From contig JARGNR010000022.1 in NCBI GenBank assembly GCA_029212405.1, positions 1 through 64,000 of the forward strand: a DNA stretch of 64,000 bases. The letters run 5' to 3'. The translations under genes were made by a program, and so were the position numbers. Below the pieces are notes generated by a model that saw only the letters and a list, made by a program, of their open reading frames with translations, was not told where the DNA came from and made no database searches. Positions 1 through 9,609 of the stretch are shown here, piece by piece; the first letter of the stretch is position 1; each line of letters begins with the position of its first letter. This DNA comes from Saprospiraceae bacterium. Lineage in GTDB: Bacteria > Bacteroidota > Bacteroidia > Chitinophagales > Saprospiraceae.

Positions 1-62
1 AGTTTCAACCAATCGACCAGCCAATTAGAATTAACGACCAATTCAATTGTGATACCTACTTC

Positions 63-482
63 TTATCTATCCCTCATTCTATAGACAAATTTTAATCCAC
101 TCCAATCCTCATCAATAGAACACACTTTAACATCGACTAACCCTAACTCCAGAATATAATCTCTAATAAAGTCTCTCTTCAAATCGCTAGCAAAAGAAGA
201 ACTGCCTTTAGGCCAACTTACCCAGATCATGCCCGTCTTATTTATCAATGGTTTTGCGTGGACTATTCTATCTATAAACTCTTCTTTATTTTTCACAAAT
301 AAATGTATAAAATCAACTTCTCCCTCTACCCCACTTTTTAAAAAAGTCAAATCAGAAGGAAGATCAGAAAATAATTTATAATAGTGTTTCGGACGATTAA
401 TAATCAACACAGAAAATCCACTTTTAATTCCTAATTTTTGAGCGAGTGGCGTTTGAGCATATCCAGATTGTATGATTTCCAT
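63..482 (-). CDS. DUF3052 family small protein
   Basis: A 139-aa soluble protein that I match to the DUF3052 family, whose function is not established. The N-terminal stretch AQKLGIKSG and the central MIWVSWPKGSSS segment, followed by a region beginning DFIRDYILELGLVDVKVCSIDEDWSGLKFV, fit that family's layout (nucleotide-binding-like alpha/beta fold, no membrane segment or signal peptide). The ORF track starts at a GTG at 491; I prefer the ATG three codons later because the family usually begins with a short residue run before the LGIK motif. It is divergent from the SUF operon, with about 200 bases between. Function unknown. Confidence 0.65.
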   Translation of the reverse strand: MEIIQSGYAQTPLAQKLGIKSGFSVLIINRPKHYYKLFSDLPSDLTFLKSGVEGEVDFIHLFVKNKEEFIDRIVHAKPLINKTGMIWVSWPKGSSSFASDLKRDFIRDYILELGLVDVKVCSIDEDWSGLKFVYRMRDR

Positions 483-637
483 CAGAGGCACATTTAATTC
501 GTACTAAATTTACAAAAATCTAAGGATTTTATCCCATTTTATGTTTTCAATCCTATCATGTTTTACATGAATATTTAAAGCTTTAGCACACTAGTATTTG
601 TTATTAATAAATATTTTTTAACCTTTGCTGAACTTTG

Positions 638-657
638 TTTATACTTTTTTGTATAAA
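638..657. promoter_or_regulatory. 20-bp palindrome upstream of sufB, candidate Rrf2 operator
   Basis: TTTATAC-TTTTTT-GTATAAA is a perfect 7-bp inverted repeat with a 6-bp spacer, ending 43 bases before the sufB start. The neighbouring sequence TTTG (597-600), 18 bases, TAACCTTTG (619-627) loosely resembles a Bacteroidota promoter, which would put the palindrome on or just after the transcription start, a normal place for a repressor operator. The last gene of the operon encodes an IscR-like Rrf2 regulator, so autoregulation is plausible. The palindrome is seen; the regulator assignment is inference. Confidence 0.45.
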
Positions 658-700
658 TAGATATAATAAAGAATTTACCGCAAATAAAACATAAACATTT

Positions 701-2146
701 ATGAGTGATTCGATGCAAGTTTTAGAGGAAAATATCAAAAGTGATTACAAGTATGGCTTTACGAGTGACATTGATATGGAAACCTTTGCAAAAGGCCTCA
801 ATGAAGAGACTGTGCGCAAAATCTCAGCGAAAAAGAATGAACCTCCATTTCTATTAGAATATAGATTAAAGGCATTCGAACATTGGAAAACACTAGTTGA
901 GCCAACATGGCCAAAAGTAAACTATCCTCCAATTGACTACCAAGACATCATTTATTATGCGGCTCCGAAGAAAAAGCCTCAACTAGAGAGCTTAGATGAG
1001 GTCGATCCAGAATTATTGGCAACGTTCAATAAACTGGGAATTCCTTTAGAAGAGCAAAAAATCCTTTCGGGGGTTGCTGTGGATGCAGTCATTGATAGTG
1101 TTTCAGTAAAGACTACCTACAAAGAAAAACTCTCCGAATTAGGAATTATTTTTAGTTCATTTAGTGAAGCTGTACATGATCACCCTGAGTTGGTGAAAAA
1201 ATATTTAGGTACTGTTGTTCCTTACACAGACAATTACTTCGCGGCATTAAATGCTGCAGTTTTCAGCGATGGATCTTTTGTCTACATTCCCAAAGGTGTA
1301 AAGAGTCCAATGGAGTTATCTACGTACTTTAGAATAAATACGGCTAATACGGGTCAATTTGAGCGAACGCTGATAATTGCAGAAGATGACAGTTATGTGA
1401 GCTATTTAGAAGGTTGTACAGCTCCTATGAGGGATGAAAATCAATTGCATGCTGCTGTGGTAGAATTAATCGCTATGGACAGAGCAGAGATAAAGTATTC
1501 TACGGTACAAAATTGGTACCCTGGAGACAAAGATGGCAAAGGAGGTATCTACAATTTTGTAACTAAAAGAGGATTGTGTGCAGGTGTAAGCTCTAAGATC
1601 AGTTGGACACAGGTAGAGACAGGTTCTGCAATTACATGGAAATACCCAAGTTGTATTTTAAAAGGGAATAATTCAATTGGTGAATTTTATTCTGTAGCGG
1701 TTACAAATAATTATCAAGAAGCGGATACAGGTACCAAGATGATACACATTGGTAAAAATACTAAGAGCACTATTATCTCTAAAGGTATTTCTGCTGGAAA
1801 GAGTCACAATTCTTATAGAGGGCTAGTGAAAGTAGGTAAAAAAGCAGAGAATGCACATAATTTCTCTCAATGTGATTCCTTACTGATGGGAGATCGATGT
1901 GGAGCCCATACCTTTCCTTATTTGGAAATTGAAAATAAAACAGCTAGAGTAGAACATGAAGCGACGACATCTAAAATCGGTGAAGATCAGTTGTTTTATT
2001 TACAGGCAAGAGGACTAAGTGAAGAAGACGCGATCAATATGATTGTCAATGGATACTGTAAAGAAGTGTTCAATGAATTGCCTATGGAATTTGCTGCTGA
2101 AGCTCAAAAACTATTAGCCATTAGTCTAGAAGGCTCAGTGGGCTAA
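701..2146 (+). CDS. sufB: SufB, Fe-S cluster assembly scaffold
   Basis: SufB (481 aa) is the scaffold of the cytosolic SUF machinery and works as a SufBC2D complex, building Fe-S clusters from persulfide sulphur delivered by SufS/SufE. The length is normal and the family hallmarks are present: the [27 protein letters not shown] segment, the YLEGCTAP motif containing a conserved Cys, and the C-terminal [11 protein letters not shown] followed by [12 protein letters not shown] and [11 protein letters not shown]. First gene of the operon, 45 bases before sufC. The ATG is the first in frame after a 200-base non-coding leader. No anomaly seen. Confidence 0.97.
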   Translation: MSDSMQVLEENIKSDYKYGFTSDIDMETFAKGLNEETVRKISAKKNEPPFLLEYRLKAFEHWKTLVEPTWPKVNYPPIDYQDIIYYAAPKKKPQLESLDEVDPELLATFNKLGIPLEEQKILSGVAVDAVIDSVSVKTTYKEKLSELGIIFSSFSEAVHDHPELVKKYLGTVVPYTDNYFAALNAAVFSDGSFVYIPKGVKSPMELSTYFRINTANTGQFERTLIIAEDDSYVSYLEGCTAPMRDENQLHAAVVELIAMDRAEIKYSTVQNWYPGDKDGKGGIYNFVTKRGLCAGVSSKISWTQVETGSAITWKYPSCILKGNNSIGEFYSVAVTNNYQEADTGTKMIHIGKNTKSTIISKGISAGKSHNSYRGLVKVGKKAENAHNFSQCDSLLMGDRCGAHTFPYLEIENKTARVEHEATTSKIGEDQLFYLQARGLSEEDAINMIVNGYCKEVFNELPMEFAAEAQKLLAISLEGSVG

Positions 2147-2191
2147 ACCATCACAAATAAATAATCTAGAAAATTAAAGTATCATATATAC

Positions 2192-2956
2192 ATGTTAAAA
2201 ATTAATAATTTAAAAGCATCAATTGATGACAAGGTCATTTTAGAAGGATTCAACCTTGTTGTAAACCCAGGTGAAGTACATGCAATCATGGGACCTAATG
2301 GTTCAGGTAAGAGTACAATGGCTAATATATTAGCGGGTAGAGATGAATATGAAATACTAGACGGAAATGTAGACTTCATGGGAGAAGACTTATTAGATAT
2401 GGACGTGGATGAAAGATCTCATGCAGGTTTGTTTCTAGCCTTTCAATATCCTGTAGAAATTCCTGGTGTTACCAATGCCACGTTTCTTAAAAGTGCAATT
2501 AATGCTGGAAGAGTAGCTCGTGGTGAAGAGGAATTGAAGCCAGTCGAAATTCTTAAGCTACTGAGGCAAAAAGCAGATATGCTTGGCATGGATCAGAAAT
2601 TCCTTAAAAGATCTTTGAACGAAGGTTTTTCAGGAGGTGAAAAGAAGAGAAATGAGATGTTACAAATGGCATTATTGGAACCAAAATTGGGAATACTTGA
2701 TGAAACGGATAGTGGCTTGGATATCGATGCACTAAAAATTGTAGCGGACTCAGTTAACGCATTGAGAAGCCCTGATCGCTCATTTATTGTGGTTACTCAC
2801 TACCAAAGGCTTCTTGACTATATCGTACCAGACTTTGTACATGTCTTATACAATGGACGAATTGTAAAATCTGGCGACAAGACGCTTGCGCATGAGCTAG
2901 AGAAAAATGGATACGATTGGATAAAAGAAGAAGTAGATAACGCTGCGTTAGCTTAA
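2192..2956 (+). CDS. sufC: SufC, Fe-S assembly ATPase
   Basis: SufC (254 aa) is the ABC-type ATPase that drives conformational change in the SufBCD scaffold; it is cytosolic and not a transporter component. Walker A is GPNGSGKST (near residue 35), the signature is FSGGEKKRNE (near 150) and Walker B is LGILDETDSGLD. The EKKRNE variant of the signature and the ETDSGLD Walker B are typical of SufC as opposed to import or export ATPases. It sits 45 bases after sufB and 25 before sufD, within an uninterrupted operon. Confidence 0.97.
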   Translation: MLKINNLKASIDDKVILEGFNLVVNPGEVHAIMGPNGSGKSTMANILAGRDEYEILDGNVDFMGEDLLDMDVDERSHAGLFLAFQYPVEIPGVTNATFLKSAINAGRVARGEEELKPVEILKLLRQKADMLGMDQKFLKRSLNEGFSGGEKKRNEMLQMALLEPKLGILDETDSGLDIDALKIVADSVNALRSPDRSFIVVTHYQRLLDYIVPDFVHVLYNGRIVKSGDKTLAHELEKNGYDWIKEEVDNAALA

Positions 2957-2981
2957 CAATTATCAAAAGAAAGAAAGTAAC

Positions 2982-4322
2982 ATGTCAATAATATCGAAAG
3001 ATAGAGATGCAAACACTCAAGCTTGGCTAGAAGTAATATTCAAAGCCTATGAAGAGCGACTCAATGGATTGAGCAATCATCCTCTTGCAGCTTTTAAAAA
3101 GGAAGCATTTACAAAACTACAATCTTCTCGTTTTCCTACACGAAGAGATGAAGATTGGAAGTATACCAATGTGGGCCCTATTCTTAAAAATTCTTACCAA
3201 CAAGGTCAATCTTCGGAAATCAATTCTGAAGAACTTGATGACTTTCTCTTTGAGGGTTTAGATGTTGTTAAGATTGTATTTATAAATGGAGTATTGAATG
3301 AATCATTGTCTACTCTACATGACATTCCTGAAGGTGCAACAATTACTACACTGAAAGAAGCATTGGAAGATGATGCGAAAACTTCAACCATCAATGCATT
3401 AATTCAACAAAAAAGTGGTACTGCGGTAAATACCTTTTTACCTATGAATTTGGCTTTTGCCAAACATGGATTTTTGATAGAGACTACCGCAAACAGCAAG
3501 GTGGAAAAACCATTCCATTTCATTTATATTAACACTTTAGGTAACGAGTCACATTTTGCACATCCTCAACTATTTATAAAATCTAACACGAGCAGTGAAC
3601 TTACCGTAATAGAAAGTCATCATGGAACGGATCCTGAGGCTGAATATTTCACTAATGTAGCAAACTATATTTACGTAGGTAAAAATTCAAATGTAGATCA
3701 TTACAAGTTGCAATACGAAGGAAAATCTGCCTTTCAAATTAACAATACTATTGTAACCCAGGAGAGAGATAGCGAATATAGTCATTATGGTATTGACTTA
3801 GGAGGTAAAATAGTGCGTAACAATTTAAGTACAGAGCTACTCAATTCAGGTACTCAAACCAACTATTATGGTGTGTATTTAGGTTTGGATAAGCAGCATA
3901 TTGATAATCAAACTTTTATTGATCATGCAGTACCTCATTGTGAGAGTAACGAATTGTACAAGGGTATTTTGTCAGACAAATCTCGAGGGGTGTTCAATGG
4001 AAAGGTATTAGTGAGACAAGATGCTCAAAAGACAAATGCATTTCAACAAAACAGTAGTTTAGTATTATCCAACAATGCAGTAATGGATGCTAAGCCACAA
4101 CTTGAAATTTATGCAGACGATGTAAAATGTAGCCATGGAGCGACCATCGGCCAATTGGATGAAAACTCTATTTTCTATTTAAAAAGTAGAGGATTAAACG
4201 ACCATGATGCACGTAATTTATTACAAAAAGCATTTGTAGGTGAAGTCGTTGGCAATTTTAAGATTCCGCAAATCAGGGAATCCGTGTTGGCCAAAATAGA
4301 CAATAAGTTGAGCAGAGTATAA
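2982..4322 (+). CDS. sufD: SufD, Fe-S cluster assembly protein
   Basis: SufD (446 aa) is the paralogue and partner of SufB in the SufBC2D scaffold and is linked in the family to iron acquisition. The N-terminal helical region includes SSRFPTRRDEDWKYTNV, a SufD hallmark; the C-terminal beta-helix core ends with CSHGATIGQLDENSIFYLKSRGLNDHDARNLL, containing the conserved Cys-Ser-His. Length is normal. It lies between sufC (25 bases) and sufS (53 bases), the standard order. Confidence 0.96.
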   Translation: MSIISKDRDANTQAWLEVIFKAYEERLNGLSNHPLAAFKKEAFTKLQSSRFPTRRDEDWKYTNVGPILKNSYQQGQSSEINSEELDDFLFEGLDVVKIVFINGVLNESLSTLHDIPEGATITTLKEALEDDAKTSTINALIQQKSGTAVNTFLPMNLAFAKHGFLIETTANSKVEKPFHFIYINTLGNESHFAHPQLFIKSNTSSELTVIESHHGTDPEAEYFTNVANYIYVGKNSNVDHYKLQYEGKSAFQINNTIVTQERDSEYSHYGIDLGGKIVRNNLSTELLNSGTQTNYYGVYLGLDKQHIDNQTFIDHAVPHCESNELYKGILSDKSRGVFNGKVLVRQDAQKTNAFQQNSSLVLSNNAVMDAKPQLEIYADDVKCSHGATIGQLDENSIFYLKSRGLNDHDARNLLQKAFVGEVVGNFKIPQIRESVLAKIDNKLSRV

Positions 4323-4375
4323 GGTATTTTCCTTCTTAGATTTTAAGATTAGTTTGGACTAAATCAAAAGATTTT

Positions 4376-5620
4376 ATGCAAGTTTTAGAAAAAGAACTCA
4401 CACAAGTGGACATAAAAAAAATAAGATCAGATTTCCCTCTTCTTGAAAATACAATGAGAGGAAAACCTCTAGTTTTTCTAGATTCTGCGGCATCTAGCCA
4501 AAAACCACAGGTGGTGATCGACGCTATTTCTGAGTATTACGAAAAACAACATGCAAATGTACATAGAGGGGTTTATGAACTGAGTCAAAATGCCACAGAT
4601 GCATTTGAATTAGGAAGAGAACGAGTTAGAAAGTTCTTGAATGCTTCCTCTTCGGATGAAATAATTTTTACCAGGGGGACATCAGAGAGTATAAATCTTG
4701 TAGCTTCTAGTTACGGTAGAAAATTTTTAAATGAAGGAGATGAGGTGGTTATTTCAACGATGGAACATCATTCAAACATTGTTCCTTGGCAAATGATTTG
4801 TGAAGAGAGAAAAGCAGTATTAAGAGTTATTCCAATTAATGACAAGGGAGAGATACTATTAGAAAAATATAGAGCCTTATTAAGTGAAAAAACTAAAATA
4901 GTTTCTATTGTTCATGTATCAAATTCATTGGGCACAATTAATCCTGTGAAACAAATGATTGATATAGCCCATGATCACAATATACCTGTATTGATAGATG
5001 GAGCTCAAGCAACATTGCACGGGAAAGTGGATGTTCAGGATTTAGATGCAGATTTTTATGCATTTTCTGCACATAAGGTATACGGTCCAACTGGAATCGG
5101 TGTATTGTATGGAAAAAGAGAATGGTTGGAGCGCATTCCTCCATATCAAGGAGGTGGTGAAATGATAGAAACCGTTCGTTTTGATAAGACCACATATAAT
5201 AAGATCCCTTTTAAGTTTGAGGCTGGAACACCAAACATTGCTGGCGCTGTAGGATTAGGGGTTGCTTTAGAATATGTCCAGTCCATTGGGTATGATGCAA
5301 TTTCTAGTCATGAACAACATTTACTAGAATACGCTACAGAGGGATTAATGCAAATTGAAGGGCTTAAAATTTATGGAACTGCCGACAAGAAAGCCAGTGT
5401 AATATCATTTAATGTAGATGGAATTCATCCCTATGATATTGGTACCATACTGGATAAGTTAGGGATTGCAGTTCGAACTGGCCATCATTGTACACAACCA
5501 TTAATGGAACAATGGAACATACCGGGAACCGTAAGAGCATCATTTGCTGTATATAATAATAAAGAAGACGTAGATCAATTGATACAAGGTGTAAAAAGAG
5601 CAGTACTTATGCTTAGTTGA
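4376..5620 (+). CDS. sufS: SufS, cysteine desulfurase
   Basis: SufS (414 aa) is the PLP-dependent group II cysteine desulfurase that converts cysteine to alanine and passes the sulphur as persulfide to SufE. The PLP lysine lies in AFSAHKVYGPTG (about residue 235), and the catalytic Cys in the family motif RTGHHCTQP near residue 370. The sequence begins DIKKIRSDFPLL and follows the family through FLDSAASSQKP and VHRGVYELS. It follows sufD and precedes sufE, matching the usual Bacteroidota order. Confidence 0.97.
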   Translation: MQVLEKELTQVDIKKIRSDFPLLENTMRGKPLVFLDSAASSQKPQVVIDAISEYYEKQHANVHRGVYELSQNATDAFELGRERVRKFLNASSSDEIIFTRGTSESINLVASSYGRKFLNEGDEVVISTMEHHSNIVPWQMICEERKAVLRVIPINDKGEILLEKYRALLSEKTKIVSIVHVSNSLGTINPVKQMIDIAHDHNIPVLIDGAQATLHGKVDVQDLDADFYAFSAHKVYGPTGIGVLYGKREWLERIPPYQGGGEMIETVRFDKTTYNKIPFKFEAGTPNIAGAVGLGVALEYVQSIGYDAISSHEQHLLEYATEGLMQIEGLKIYGTADKKASVISFNVDGIHPYDIGTILDKLGIAVRTGHHCTQPLMEQWNIPGTVRASFAVYNNKEDVDQLIQGVKRAVLMLS

Positions 5621-5643
5621 TCACAAATTGTAGAATAAGAGTA

Positions 5644-6057
5644 ATGACAATAAACGAGATACAGGATCAAATAATTGATGATTTTTCATTTTTTGATGAT
5701 TGGATGGAAAAATATGAATACATCATCGACTTAGGAAAAAGTCTTCCTTTGATTGAAGAAAGACACAAGACAGAAGATCGCTTGATAAAAGGATGCCAAA
5801 GCCGAGTGTGGCTGCATGCAGATGTAAACAATGACAAAATACACTTCACAGCAGATAGTGATGCGGTTATTACAAAGGGGATTATCGGATTACTTGTACA
5901 AGTGTTGAATGACCAATCGGCAGAAGCTATAGCTCAAAGTGAACTGTATTTTATAGATAAGATTGGACTAAAAGAACATCTATCCCCTACTCGATCCAAT
6001 GGATTGGTGAGTATGGTCAAGCAAATGAAATTATATGGTCTGGCATTAACAAAATAA
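5644..6057 (+). CDS. sufE: SufE, sulphur acceptor
   Basis: SufE (137 aa from the chosen start) accepts persulfide sulphur from SufS and transfers it to SufB. The active Cys is in KGCQSRVWL, the defining motif, followed by ITKGIIGLLVQVL and the C-terminal LSPTRSNGLVSM helix. The track start at 5617 is a TTG overlapping the sufS stop; I prefer the ATG at 5644 because MTINEIQDQIIDDF is where SufE proteins normally begin. It is 12 bases before the DUF59 gene. Confidence 0.95.
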   Translation: MTINEIQDQIIDDFSFFDDWMEKYEYIIDLGKSLPLIEERHKTEDRLIKGCQSRVWLHADVNNDKIHFTADSDAVITKGIIGLLVQVLNDQSAEAIAQSELYFIDKIGLKEHLSPTRSNGLVSMVKQMKLYGLALTK

Positions 6058-6069
6058 TAGCATCCTTAA

Positions 6070-6384
6070 ATGGTAGATTTAGAGAAATTAAGAAAAGAAA
6101 TAATTGCAGCCTGTAAGACGGTTGAGGACCCAGAGATTCCAGTGGACATCTATGAATTAGGGTTAATTTATAGTATAGATATTAAAGAGGATGGTCTTGT
6201 AATTATAGAAATGACGTTGACCACTCCGATGTGTCCTGTAGCTGATTCCTTACCTCTTGAAGTTCAGCAAAAAGTAATGGAGTTAGAACATGTTCAAGAT
6301 GTCGATTTGAGGGTTGTCTTTGATCCTAAATGGGAAAAAAGTATGATGAGCGAAGAAGCATCTTTTGTCCTGGACATGATGTAA
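6070..6384 (+). CDS. SufT-like DUF59 (MIP18) protein
   Basis: A 104-aa protein of the DUF59/MIP18 family, often called SufT or YitW when next to suf genes; members help in Fe-S protein maturation. It shows the family N-terminal motif VEDPEIPVDIYELGLIY and the loop TTPMCPVADSLP with the conserved Cys, then the short V-FDPKW C-terminal motif. It is co-directional with sufE and the regulator gene, so it is probably part of the SUF operon. The exact biochemical step is not settled for the family. Confidence 0.9.
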   Translation: MVDLEKLRKEIIAACKTVEDPEIPVDIYELGLIYSIDIKEDGLVIIEMTLTTPMCPVADSLPLEVQQKVMELEHVQDVDLRVVFDPKWEKSMMSEEASFVLDMM

Positions 6385-6425
6385 CATAAGATCGTAGTAT
6401 TATCAAATAATTCAAATTTTAGACT

Positions 6426-6908
6426 ATGAAAATTAACAAACAAGATGAATACGGTATAAGAATATTGCTTCGAATTGCTAGAAGTAAGTCTGATGCAGGT
6501 TTGAGTATTCCTCAACTAAGTGAATTAGAGGGAATGTCGCAACCGTATGTTGGAAAGATAGCTAGAATGTTGAGAATCGCAGGGTTTGTTGAAAGTACAA
6601 GAGGTCAAAAGGGAGGATATGTTTTGGCTCAAGACCCAAAGGAGATCATTATTAAGGATGTTATTAGTTCTTTAGGAGGAAACTTATTTACTAAAGATTT
6701 TTGTGGACAACACAGTGGGGAGATAAAATTTTGCACCAATTCTGTGGATTGTTCCGTTCGATCTTTATGGACTATCCTGCAATACACAGTAGACAAAGTT
6801 TTGGCCAATATTTCATTATTTGACCTAATAGGAAATGAAAATAATGCTAAAAATAAACTGGACGAAATCATAGCTACACAATTAAACCTAGAAGTGGTTC
6901 CTTCTTGA
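6426..6908 (+). CDS. Rrf2-family regulator, IscR-like, probable SUF regulator
   Basis: A 160-aa winged-helix regulator. The first 75 residues carry the Rrf2 HTH (LSIPQLSELEGMSQPYVGKIARMLRIAGFVESTRGQKGGYVLA). Three cysteines follow at residues 93, 103 and 109 in FCGQHSGEIKFCTNSVDCSVR; IscR-type proteins bind a 2Fe-2S cluster with three cysteines in this region, although the spacing here (X9, X5) differs from E. coli IscR (X5, X5). It is the last gene of the SUF operon, 41 bases after the DUF59 gene. I infer that it senses Fe-S status and controls the operon, possibly through the palindrome at 638-657. Confidence 0.9.
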   Translation: MKINKQDEYGIRILLRIARSKSDAGLSIPQLSELEGMSQPYVGKIARMLRIAGFVESTRGQKGGYVLAQDPKEIIIKDVISSLGGNLFTKDFCGQHSGEIKFCTNSVDCSVRSLWTILQYTVDKVLANISLFDLIGNENNAKNKLDEIIATQLNLEVVPS

Positions 6909-6947
6909 TTTCACTTTCTCATTTGACAATCGTATTCCCTAATAACT

Positions 6948-9353
6948 TTATTCTGGAACTAACATAAGTGTACTCGATTCCTTTTCAATTTCTTCTTTAT
7001 CCATCAATTGTGGTCGATAGACACCACTATTAAACATCAGTGCTTGATCATTATAGTGTTTACTCATCACGTTGCCAGATTGACCTGTTGGATTGATACT
7101 TTCAGAACCATAGACATTATCAAAATCTAATAAGATCCGCAAGGCAGGAGAAGAATATACTTGATATACTCCACTACTTGAAGGTTTGTACATCATTTTA
7201 TTGGGAACATCATTCCCACCTCCGATTGCAAATGGCCCCACATTAAATATTTTATCCAATGGCTTTTGGGAACTCAACGGATGGCGATGTGTAATGGTAT
7301 GGACCCTATCCCAAGTCCATTGTTCACGATTACTCCCTAATTGCTCTTCCAGCTCTTCCATTGTAATTTTAAAAGCTTCCTGTACTGCATTTAATCGAGT
7401 TTCTTTTAGCTCAGCTGTTAATATATTATCCCACCAAATCGAATTTTCATTTTTCAGTACTTTCCAAATACTTCCTTTATAGATGTAAGATCCCTGAATA
7501 TCATTAAAGTCATCACTTCCAATTTCATCTTCCATAGCAAGTCGCATAGTGTGATAAATGAACTTGGTATATATGACAGGATTCGTTTCTTTCATTCCAT
7601 AACTCCCAGGCCAGTTGGACAATTCTGTTAATATAGATTGATCTTTTTCCTCAATATCCGAATTGGAGGAAAGTAGTGCCGTACATAATAAGTTGGCTAT
7701 CTTTTTATGCTCATCTGAGGTGTCATCCAATTGAATCTTTTTCATATCCTCTTGAGACCAATGAGATTGTCCGTTCAAATGAAAAGCGATCCGATTATAT
7801 CTATTTGGTGGACAGTAATACCCGGGAAAATAATTCTCACCCACCATACCAGGGTCATTGTTTCCAGAAGCTACAAATCCTGACGCTGGATTTTCTATTT
7901 GGGGGTTTTCATGAAACTCATAATACCCTAATAATTCGTCTTGGCCACTCGCACCATCTAGGATAAATTTCGGGTTAACGTGAGCAGGCCGTTTAGGAAT
8001 TTTACCACATGCCCAATGTGCAATGTTACCTTCTTGATCACCATACAACACATTCAAACCTATAAAATCTATTTGTGATGCACCTTTTTTAGCTTCTTGC
8101 ATTGTAGAAGCATGATTCATTTCATAAATAGCTTGCAATGTCTTTGTAGGTTGATCCAAGAATCCCCACCAGAATGAAATCGGTTCCTTCTCCAAAGAGT
8201 CCAATTCTGATGAAACATCATTTATAATAGGACCATGTCGTGTTACTTTTCTTACAAAATCTACCTCTTCCTGTCCTTTCACTTGAATCTTTTCATGTTG
8301 AATTTCTACAGGAGTCCAATGATCATTTTCCCATACTTCTTGTGCGTTTTCGGGATTTATTTTTTCTCGATAAAGATCAATACCATCAAATGGAAAAATG
8401 GTTAAGCCCCATGCAATATCCTTTGAATGGCCAATCACTCCAAAAGGAACACCAGCTAAATAATTTCCATAAAAGTCGAAGCCTGGATAAGTAATATGCG
8501 CTTCATACCACACAGAAGGTTGAGAAATTCCTATATGTGTATCATTAGATAAAATCACCTTCCCTGATTTTGACTTCTCTGGTGCAATCACCCAAGAATT
8601 ACTACCGTAGAACAGCGGCATGTTGGCCAATCCTAAATAATCTTCTATATTTTGAGGAAGGATTGCACTAAGATCTTCAACTGGACTCTTCCCTATTCCT
8701 ATAGTATCTAAGATCTTTGTATCCAATAGCCAGTCCTCAAAATAGGATTCTCCATTTGTTGCTCTAATTTTTTCCATAATTGGATCTTCATCCAACGCCT
8801 TAGAAAATCCTAATCCCATATACCCTAGAATGGAATATATATCTGCTATATCAAAATCAGTTTTAGGAATTCCAATTATTTTAAATTCTAGCGGAGTCGT
8901 ACCATTTTGAACAAACGCATTTATTCCGTCCAAATATGCTAAGGTATGTTTTTGCCAATCCTCTTCATTTGTATTTAAATTAACTTCAGCATTATGCTCC
9001 GCCATCCTTCTCAATCCCAAGGTTCTGAAAAACTTATCCGTTTTGACAAACTTCTCGCCCAGCACTTCTGACAGTCTCCCCGAACTAACTCTTCGTACCA
9101 TTTCCATTTGAAACAAACGATCCTGAGCGTGAACGTAGCCTAATGCCCTGTAAGCATCTATCGGATTATCAGCATAAATGTGGGGAATACCGTAGGAATC
9201 AAAATTGACCTTTACGCTTTGGTCCAATATAGAAATTTCAGCTTTTCCTTCATAATTGGGTGCAGTTGATCGGAGATACAAGTACAGCCCCAAACAAAGA
9301 ACCGCGATAGCAATAAGGAGATATATGAATACTTTTAGTAACTTTTTTACCAT
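6948..9353 (-). CDS. Penicillin acylase family (Ntn-hydrolase) protein
   Basis: An 801-aa membrane-anchored or exported amidohydrolase of the penicillin acylase/quorum-quenching acylase family. Residues 5-27 form a hydrophobic signal or anchor segment. The autoprocessing site is recognisable near residue 250 as GSNSWVIAPEKSKSG, where the Ser would become the new N-terminal nucleophile after removal of a short linker. Upstream DSYGIPHIYADNPIDAYRALGYVHAQDRLFQMEM is the standard alpha-chain start, and ARPSSSGVYQVYSSPALRI-like sequence near the end is the beta-chain terminus. Substrate cannot be told from sequence; acyl-homoserine lactones or amide antibiotics are possibilities. Convergent with the Rrf2 gene; no terminator hairpin seen in the 39-base gap. 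Confidence 0.92.
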   Translation of the reverse strand: MVKKLLKVFIYLLIAIAVLCLGLYLYLRSTAPNYEGKAEISILDQSVKVNFDSYGIPHIYADNPIDAYRALGYVHAQDRLFQMEMVRRVSSGRLSEVLGEKFVKTDKFFRTLGLRRMAEHNAEVNLNTNEEDWQKHTLAYLDGINAFVQNGTTPLEFKIIGIPKTDFDIADIYSILGYMGLGFSKALDEDPIMEKIRATNGESYFEDWLLDTKILDTIGIGKSPVEDLSAILPQNIEDYLGLANMPLFYGSNSWVIAPEKSKSGKVILSNDTHIGISQPSVWYEAHITYPGFDFYGNYLAGVPFGVIGHSKDIAWGLTIFPFDGIDLYREKINPENAQEVWENDHWTPVEIQHEKIQVKGQEEVDFVRKVTRHGPIINDVSSELDSLEKEPISFWWGFLDQPTKTLQAIYEMNHASTMQEAKKGASQIDFIGLNVLYGDQEGNIAHWACGKIPKRPAHVNPKFILDGASGQDELLGYYEFHENPQIENPASGFVASGNNDPGMVGENYFPGYYCPPNRYNRIAFHLNGQSHWSQEDMKKIQLDDTSDEHKKIANLLCTALLSSNSDIEEKDQSILTELSNWPGSYGMKETNPVIYTKFIYHTMRLAMEDEIGSDDFNDIQGSYIYKGSIWKVLKNENSIWWDNILTAELKETRLNAVQEAFKITMEELEEQLGSNREQWTWDRVHTITHRHPLSSQKPLDKIFNVGPFAIGGGNDVPNKMMYKPSSSGVYQVYSSPALRILLDFDNVYGSESINPTGQSGNVMSKHYNDQALMFNSGVYRPQLMDKEEIEKESSTLMLVPE

Positions 9354-9542
9354 TTTATTAAATTGACTGGCTTAAACATAAGCATTAATTTAAATGGGTT
9401 ATAAAGATTGGTAATAAAAGATGAATTGAGATGATTAGAAGACAGTTCAGGTGCTCCGTCTTCTCTTCTATATAAGAACTTACGAATTCTCAATTATGTC
9501 AATCGAATAATAAATCAACTCTGAATAGAGTGGTCTAGAATT

Positions 9543-9550
9543 TAGTTTTG
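9543..9550 (+). promoter_or_regulatory. Possible -7 element (TAGTTTTG) for serine hydrolase operon
   Basis: TAGTTTTG matches the Bacteroidota -7 consensus TAnnTTTG and lies 60 bases before the 9610 start. The -33 region at the right distance reads ACTCTG and is a poor match to TTTG, so support is weak. Confidence 0.25.
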
Positions 9551-9609
9551 AAGTAAAATAGTATCTTCAAGATTATCAAACTGGATACGAGAAAAAATTA
9601 GAACATACC

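Noticed and set aside
1-62. Minus-strand open reading EVGITIELVVNSNWLVDWLK before the DUF3052 stop
   Set aside because: It is in the same frame as and beyond the DUF3052 stop and too short to call; it could be the start of a further gene, but no start codon was evident.
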